Assembly (NCBI GenBank): GCA_900552705.1
Contig: USAX01000084.1
Span: forward strand, 1-8,087
Source of the DNA: an uncultured Collinsella sp.
GTDB lineage: Bacteria; Actinomycetota; Coriobacteriia; Coriobacteriales; Coriobacteriaceae
Direction: 5' to 3'
Length of the DNA stretch: 8,087 bases
In this document: piece after piece, positions 1-8,087 of the stretch
Numbering within the stretch: position 1 is the stretch's first letter
Layout: each line of letters begins with the position of its first letter
The notes under the pieces: model-generated
Seen by the model: only the letters and a program-made list of their open reading frames with translations
Database searches by the model: none
Told to the model about the DNA's origin: nothing
Translations under genes and position numbers: made by a program

Positions 1-3000
1 GGGGAGGGCAGCGACGCGCCGCACATAAAGACCATGCGGCTGATCTGCGACTTGCCCATAAACGGCATGATGCCCGCGGTAATGGGCACAGTGATGCCGG
101 CCTTGTCGGCAAGCTCGCGGAAGCGATAGAAGCACTCGTTATCAAAGAAGAGCTGTGTCACAAAGAAGCTTGCGCCGGCATCTTGCTTTTGCTTGAGGTG
201 CTCGACCGAGAGGTTGAGATCCTCGCAGGCAATGTGGCCCTCGGGGTAGGCTGCGGCGCCCACGCAAAAGCCGGCGTCGACGAGCTCGGGGATGAGGTCG
301 CGGGCGTAGGCGTAGTCGGAGGCGGGCTTGTTGTCCTCGGTCGCACCGGCAGGGAGATCGCCACGCAGGGCCAGGATGTTTTCCACGCCGGCGGTGCGGT
401 ACTCATCGATCTTGGCGGCGATATCGGCGTGGGTACGGCCCACACAGGTGAGGTGCGCCACCGAGGGCGTGTCGAATTCGCTCGAAATCATATGCGCGAT
501 GGGGGCGGTGGTGGCACCGTTGCCCGAGCCGCCAGCGGAACAAGTGACCGAGACAAAGCTCGGCGAAAGCTTGCACAGATTGCCCGCCACTTCGCGAGCC
601 GTATCGAGGGTAAGCTCACCCTTGGGCGGGAACATCTCAAACGAAACGGGTGCAGTGCCCTGGGATGCTGCCTGCTTAAAAACCTCGTCGACGCGCATAT
701 CGTGCTCCTTTAGATATTTAGTGCGATGTATTGTAAGGATTCTACAGCACCACTACGCCACGGTGGAGTTTTACTCGCTATTTGGGAATAGCAATCGAAG
801 ATGCTTCGCTATCGGCATTTCCTATAACAACGTAGCTCATTTGGGATGGGGCTTTTTCCCATCAACCAGGTACCTGGGGCAGTTCATTTTTGGACGGGGC
901 TTTTGGTTGGTATTGCGAGCGCTGTCTGGTGCGGTTAGAGCGGTCCCGTTTCCCTGAGCCGGCTCGGGCTACGCGGTTGCGTGCTCCGAGGATGCGAGGT
1001 GCGCCATGACCAAGCGTACGCTCAAGAACCGCGCCGTCGATACGCAGCAGGTATCCGCCGAGCGGGAAGGTTGCTGTAAGCCTAATTGGCCAGGCTGGCG
1101 AGCGCGTCGACGAAGGCTTCGTATGACGTGCATTCCAAAAGTCGGCGTATGTTGGCGGGTTCGATGAGAGAGCCCGCCACGCGGTCGAATACCGTGTTGA
1201 ACGACGAGCGCTCCGCCGGGCTAAAGCACAGCATGAGAACGAGGTTGACCTGCGTATCCTGCCATTGGATGGGCTTTTTGGAGATGAGCACGGAAATGCG
1301 GGAATGCTTGCCGACGAGTCCCACGGTATGGGGCATGGCAAATGCCCCCATGGCAGTCGAGGACATTTCCTCGCGTTCAAACACCTTGTCGATATAGGAC
1401 CTATCTGCAAAACCGCTGTCGACCAGGCCGCGCCCCATGTGTTCGATGCAGGCGGCGCGGTCGGAAAGATCGTCCCGAACCTCAAAGAGCACAGGATCGA
1501 TAAGCTCGTGCAGCAGGTCTTTGAACGCGGAGCGCTTACGTGCGTCCAAGATGCCCTCGATCTTGCTTCTGAGGTTTGCGATGTCGGTGCTTGAGGGCAC
1601 GGGGGCGATCTGGAGCGTTGGGACTTGGAGCACGCTCTGGATGGGCGAGATGCAGATGACGAGGTCGTCGGGGCAGTCCGTGAGCTCCGCCTCGTCTGTC
1701 GCGATGCGCGTGATCATGAGCTGCTCGCCAAAGCGCCCAGCGAGCTGTTCGACGAGGCGTGGCCCCATATCGTAATAGGAGGGGCAGAAAATGGTTGCCT
1801 TTGCCTTGGCGTCAGCTTCGCGCTGGGTGCCGACGGCGCTGCCAAGGTGCAGGGCGATATACGCGATCTCGTCATCGTTGATCGTGACGCCAAGATCGTT
1901 GGTGATGGTCGATGCGAGTGCGACGGCGGCATCGTAGATAAGGGGGCAACCGGTTTTGACGCTTTCGGTAAGCGGGTTGCGCGAGGGCTTTTGGGTGCGC
2001 GCCCGGACAAGGAGACCTCGCACATGCAGGCCAAAGCGCACAAGAAAGCCCCGATCAGAAAGGTCGATGCCATAGAGTTCATTGAATTGCGCGGCGAGCT
2101 TTTCGACGAGCGCCATGCAGTCCGTGCCGATAAGCTCCGCAAGGTTGCTTTCGGTTGCCGAACGGTAGTCGATATCGGTCGAACGCGCCATGATGAGCAG
2201 GGTGAGCTCGCGAAGCTCTTCTGCGGGAAACTCAATCGAGAGGGAAGCCCCCAGGGCGTCCGCGAGCTCGCAGGCGATGGTGCGGTCCTCCTCCGGTAGG
2301 TCCGCGGTATCGCCGGCATCGAGACTTTCGGACCTGCGGATGCGATCGATTGAGATTGCGAGGTGCAGCAGCAGGTCCGAGAGCGCATAGTCGTTGATAA
2401 AGCGATGGTGGCGATAGAGCGTGTCGCTCACCAGCTGTTGAACGGACTTGATGTCGATATCGGGAAAGGCCCGTGAGAGCGCGCCGGTACCCATGAAGCC
2501 GTTGTTTGTCTCTTGCCGAAGCATGCCCGAGAGGAGCTTGCGCTTGTTGCGCTCCGTTCCGTTGAGGGAGATGCGGTCTCGGTGGGTAACGAGCTCAAGG
2601 TCGTTGCGCGCGAGGGTGCGCTTGGCGCGCGCGAGGTCCGTTTTGAGCGTCGACATGCTTACCGACATCTCGTCACATAGGTCCCATAGGTCGATGGGGT
2701 CTCCATCGGGCTGCACGATCAGATGGTTGACGATGTAGTCGCTGCGTTCCTTTGAGGAGCCGAAGCGCTCTCCGTCGTCCGTCTTGAGGACGTCTGCCGC
2801 AAGATTGCGGTCGATTGTGTAGCCGACAGGCGTTGAGGTGAGGATTCCTGGCCATGAGGTGCTGATCTCGCGGACATAGGTCCTGATGCTTCGCACACTC
2901 ACATCGAGCGTCTCGGCGAGTGTCGCGGCCGTCTGCGGCGAGTTGCTGACAAGACTGCGGATAAGCTGATGATGTACCGCCCTCACGATAGCTCCTTCTA

Positions 3001-6000
3001 CCTTGATTTCCTGCGTCTCATATTCCGTCAAATTGCAAAGGCGGGCAAGTGAGGACTTGCATGCAGGGGGTGAATCGGGACCGATACGCGCGTTTCACAA
3101 CGGGTGTGCAAAACGCAAGATGCGTTCTTGCGCGCAACGGGGTAGGGTTGAAGCGTCAAAAGGCAAGGGCCCTTGCAACGACACAAAACAGAAATCACGC
3201 GGACAAGCGTGGCAAGAAAGGATACGACCATGTCTAAGCTCAACGTTCTGCTCGTATGCGGCTCGGGTGCAAGCTCTGGCTTTATGGCTGCCAATATGCG
3301 CAAGGTGATTAAAGAGCGCGGCCTTGATATCGCAGTGACCGCCCGTAGCGAAAGCGAGATCGAGAATTATATCGACGAGATCGATGCCCTCATGGTCGGT
3401 CCGCACCTCGCCTATATTCTCGACGACATCGATGAGTACACGCAGGGCGCCGATGTGAAGGTAATCCTTATGAAGGCGGAGTACTACTCAAAGCTCGACG
3501 GCGCCGCCGCGCTCGACGACCTGCTCAGCAATATCGGCTAGGAGGATCGGATGAAAAAGCTGCTCGACTGGATGGAATCCAGCTTCACCCCCATGATGAA
3601 CAAGATCAACCACAACGTTTGGGTGATCACGCTCAAGGACTCTATCAACCAGACCATGCCCCTGATCTTTCTAGGCTCGATCTTCTCGCTGCTGAGCATT
3701 CCAGGGTCTGCCTTTGGATGGGAATGGTGGCCGCAGTTTGGCCAGCTCACCAACTGGACCATGGGTCTGATCTCGCTTATGATGGCGTTTCTCATCCCCT
3801 TTAACTTTATGGAGAAGAGCCGCCTGCGCAAATCGCGCATCATCGCCGGTATCAGCGGCGTCATCCTCTTTTGCATCTGCATCACGCCGCGCCTGCAGGC
3901 CGATGAGGCAATCGGCTTTGCCCATAGCGCCTTCGGCGCGGGCGGAATGTTTGCAGCCATCGTCTGCGGCATTATCACGGGCCTGATTCTCAGGGCGTTT
4001 GGCAAGTTCTCGTTCTTTAGCGAGGAGTCCTCGCTTCCCGATTTCATCCGCGCCTGGTTTGACCAGATGCTGCCCTTGGGCACCATCGTGCTGCTCGGTT
4101 GGATCGTCGTGCTCAACCTCGGGTTTGACCTGTACAACACGGTTCTGATGATCTTCATGCCACTGCAGAACTTCGTCGAGACCTGGTGGGGCTTTGCGCT
4201 GTTCAACCTGATCGGAACCATCTTCTACGCCATGGGCATCTCCGCTTGGATCCTCACACCTATCACCACGCCGCTCAGGCTTGCGGGCATCGAGGCCAAC
4301 ATGACTGCGGGTGCCGCCAACGTCTTCACGAGCTCGTTCAACTACTCGTATCTGACGATCGGCGGCGTGGGGTGCACGCTCGGTCTTTCGCTGATGCTCT
4401 TCCTCTCGCGCTCCAAGCGTCTCAAGGCGCTCGGTAAAGCCGTCGTGGTCCCGGCATTGTTCAACATCAACGAGCCCACGGTCTTTGGCGCGATCGTCTG
4501 GAACCCGATCCTCATGCTCCCCATGTGCATCAACACGGTGCTTGCGAGCCTGATCTCGTTCTTCTTCACCAAGATCGTGCTGTTTGCCCCCGTGCCCAAG
4601 ATTTTGTTCCAGCTGTGGTATTGCCCGCTTCCCATCAGCACCTGGCTTGCCACCGAGGGCTCCATCCAGGCCGTGCTTCTGTGCGTGCTGATCTTTGTGG
4701 TGACGACGCTCGTGTGGTACCCGTTCTTCAAGGTGTACGAGAAGCAGGTTCTTGCCGAGGAGGCCGCAGGGGCCGGCGACAAGGACGCCCTCGATTCCGC
4801 AGAGGCATAAGCGGACGGTACGTATTGTTTTCTGGGCAGGCGTGGCGCGACGCCCTGTCTGCCCTGCTCAAGTAAGGAATGTTACATCATGACTGACGAT
4901 AAGATCCAGGCAGCAATGTCCATCGTGCTCAACGCCGGCGACGCCCGCCTTGCAAACAAAGATGCGCTCGAGGCTATGGCCCAGTGGGACTTTGCTGCTG
5001 CCGAGGACAAGATGAAGCTCGCGCACGAGAAGATCACCGCCGCCCACAAAACGCAGACCGATGCGATCCAGGAGGAGGCCGCCGGCGGGGAGCAGGAGTA
5101 CTCGCTGCTGTTCACCCACGCCCAAGATCACCTGATGACGGTCAACTCCGAAATCGTGATCACCAAGCAGATCCTCAAGATCTGCAAGAGCCTCGATGCC
5201 CGCCTGAGCGCGCTTGAGGGAGGGGAGAGCCATGCATAAGGTTCCCCGCACGTTTCCCGAGGGCTTTTTGTGGGGCGGCGCCGTTGCCGCCAACCAGTGC
5301 GAGGGCGCATGGGACGTCGATGGCAAGGCCCCGAGCGTGGCGGATATCAACGAGTTTCGCGACGATATCCCCATCGGTGAGAAGCACAACCGCGAGATCA
5401 CCACGACGTTTATCAAGGAAGCACTCGAGAGCAAGGACCGCATCTTCCCCAAGCGCGAGGGTATCGATTTTTACCATACCTACCCTGAGGACCTTGAGCT
5501 GCTTGCCGATATGGGGCTCAACACCTTTAGGACCTCGATCGCGTGGTCGCGCATCTTCCCCAACGGCGACGATGCGGAGCCCAACGAGGAAGGCCTTGCG
5601 TTCTACGACCGGCTCTTTGACAAGATGATCGAGCTCGGCATGGAGCCGATGGTCACGCTCTCGCATTACGAGATGCCCATCAACCTTACCCTCTCCTATA
5701 CGGGCTGGTACTCGCGCGAGACGATCGATTGCTTTGAGCGCTACTGCAAGGTCGTGTTTGACCGATATGCCGGCAAGGTCAAGTACTGGATTCTGGTCAA
5801 CCAGATCAACCTGATCGAGCATGAGTCCTTTAACCATCTGGGCGTTGCCGAGGACAAGGTCGACGATCTGCCTTCTGCAAAGTACCAGGCGGTCATGAAC
5901 GAGATGGTTGCATGCGGTCGCGCGACGCGCTATGCCCATGAGCACCATCCCGAGATGCAGATCGGCATGATGCTCTGCGGTGGTCCCTCGTATGCAGCTT

Positions 6001-8087
6001 CGTGCAAACCCGAGGACGCGCTCGCGACGCTGCGCTTCAACCAGATGCAGTTCTTCTTCTCGGATGTGCTGCTGCGCGGCGAGGTTCCCGGATTCGCATA
6101 TCGCTTTTGGGAGGACAACGGCATCAAGGTCCAGATCTCCGACCAGGATATCGAGGACCTGCGCAACACGGCCGATTTCTGCACGTTCTCCTACTACTAC
6201 GTGCGCGTGGTGAGCAAGGAATCGTTTGAGGACGGTTACGACGCCAAACGCAACAAGGAGCTGCCGGCGAATCCGTGGGGCTGGTGCATCGACCCCCTCG
6301 GCCTGCGCTTTACGCTCAACGCGTACTGGGATCGCTACCGCAAGCCCATCTACATTACCGAGAACGGCGTGGGCTGCTACGACACGCTCGAGGAGGACGG
6401 GACCGTTCACGATCCGTATCGTGTCGACTTCTACCGTGCGCACCTTGAGCAGGTGCGCGAGGCCATCGCGGACGGCGTCGACGTGCGCGGCTACTACGCT
6501 TGGGGCCCCATCGATATTGTGAGCTGCTCGAGCTCCGAGATGTCCAAGCGCTACGGCTTTATCTACGTCGATCGCGATGACTACGGCCACGGTACCGGCA
6601 AGCGCGTCCTCAAGGACAGCTACTACTGGGCCAAGCACGTGATCGAGACTAACGGAGCCGACCTGGATTAATTTGGTGGCCCATGCTATTGCGGCGCCGC
6701 GGCTGTCGCGAGATCGGTATCTGGAAAGACGGCGTCTGCCTGTAGCGGCAAACGGGTTCGCATAGGGTGCTGTTGATCATGGCCCCGTCGGGAGTGTTCC
6801 CGGCGGGGCCATTTTAGCTACCTCGACCGTCAGTCAGGCAAAACGCTAGCGCTGGCAGCCGAGGCAGCTAAAATAGCCCCGTCCCTAATTGACTACTCTT
6901 ACACCGTGCGGGGAGGTCTGCAATTTATACAGTTCATTGGCTGTTAAGGGTGGCAATGCTGTCATGATGCGGTAACCTCATTGATTGGTTTCGCGACAGC
7001 AACATAACGGTAATGTCGCGGAAACACGGCGAGCCTAAGCTATGACTCGTTCGTTAGTAATCAACACCGCTTCTCGCGCGGTGCCGATACGAAGGGAGTT
7101 CCGTATGGCCGAACTTACTGACCGCTTCGGGACCATGGTGTTCTCTGAGGAAGTCATGAAGGACTACCTCCCCAAGGACATTTGGAAGCGCCTTGCTGCA
7201 ACCCTCGAGGATGGTGAGCCGCTCGATCTGGATGTGGCCAACGCCGTTGCCCACGCCATGAAGGTGTGGGCCATCTCCAAGGGCGCTACGCACTACGCGC
7301 ACTGGTTCCAGCCGCTTTCGGGCATCACTTCCGAGAAGCACGACAGCTTCCTCGAGCCCAACCACGACGGCACCGCCATTACCAAGTTCACGGGTAAGAA
7401 CCTCATCCAGGGCGAGCCGGATGCCTCCAGCTTCCCCAACGGCGGCCTGCGCGCCACCTTCGAGGCCCGCGGCTACACCGCCTGGGATCCCACCAGCCCC
7501 GCCTTTATCAAGGACGATGTCCTGTGCATCCCCACGGCTTTCTGCTCCTACACGGGCGAGGCCCTGGACAAGAAGACCCCGCTGCTGCGCTCCATGACCG
7601 CGCTCTCGCGTGAGTCCAAGCGCGTTTTGGCGCTGTTCGGTAAGACCCCCAAGAAGGTCGTTCCTTCCGTGGGCGATGAGCAGGAGTACTTCCTGATCAA
7701 GAAGGACGCCTATCGCAAGCGCAAGGACCTGGTCATCACCGGCCGCACCCTCTTTGGCGCCGCTCCCTGCAAGGGCCAGGAGCTCGAGGAGCACTATTTT
7801 GGCGCTATCCGCCCCACCGTCTCGGCCTATATGAAGGACCTGGACAACGAGCTGTGGGCGCTCGGCATTCCCGCCAAGACCAAGCACAACGAGGTCGCTC
7901 CCTGCCAGCATGAGCTCGCCCCCGTCTACGGCGAGGTCAACGAGGCCATCGACCAGAACCTGGTCATGATGGAGAAGATGAAGCTCATCGCCTCCCGCCA
8001 TGACCTGGTCTGCCTGCTGCACGAGAAGCCATTCGAGGGCATCAACGGTTCGGGTAAGCACAACAACTGGTCGCTCGGCACCGAGTC

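Overview
The window is GC-rich, tightly packed bacterial DNA. The combination of a LicR-type PTS regulator, a lactose/cellobiose-family PTS, a phospho-glycosidase and a type III glutamine synthetase suggests a gut Actinobacterium of the class Coriobacteriia, probably Collinsella or a close relative. That placement is inferred from protein style and codon use; the window has no rRNA or other phylogenetic marker.

Layout. (1) 1-698, minus strand: 5' part of metF (5,10-methylenetetrahydrofolate reductase), cut by the window edge. (2) 699-1081: 383 bp without a gene, containing several palindromes and a metF leader with competing hairpins. (3) 1082-2986, minus strand: a LicR/MtlR-like transcription regulator (HTH, HTH, PRD1, PRD2, EIIB-like, EIIA). 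(4) 2987-3229: divergent control region with three inverted repeats sharing GCAAG...CTTGC half-sites. (5) 3230-6671, plus strand: a four-gene operon coding for PTS IIB, IIC and IIA and a GH1 6-phospho-glycosidase. The genes are closely spaced or overlapping, except for a 78-bp IIC-IIA gap holding a hairpin. (6) 6672-7104: 433 bp without a gene, containing a strong terminator, an 83-bp near-perfect inverted repeat and the leader of the next gene. (7) 7105-8087, plus strand: 5' part of a type III glutamine synthetase, cut by the window edge.

How the genes work together. The regulator and operon match the licR-licBCAH plan of Bacillus subtilis. A sugar is imported and phosphorylated by IIA/IIB/IIC and cleaved by a cytosolic phospho-glycosidase. 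The regulator senses PTS phosphorylation through its PRD, EIIB-like and EIIA domains. Here the hydrolase is GH1, whereas LicH of B. subtilis is GH4.

Most interesting point. The GH1 enzyme keeps the nucleophile (TENG, Glu377) and the phosphate-binding Ser-Lys-Tyr set, but the acid/base glutamate of the usual NE motif is glutamine (N190-Q191). The same change occurs in plant myrosinases (thioglucosidases). The partner IIC appears to have lost the GIHG substrate-site histidine (GISA here) while keeping the NINEP glutamate. Together these suggest an operon specialised for a non-standard glycoside, possibly an S-linked or otherwise activated beta-glucoside, rather than cellobiose. This is a hypothesis; the two substitutions are read directly from the sequence.
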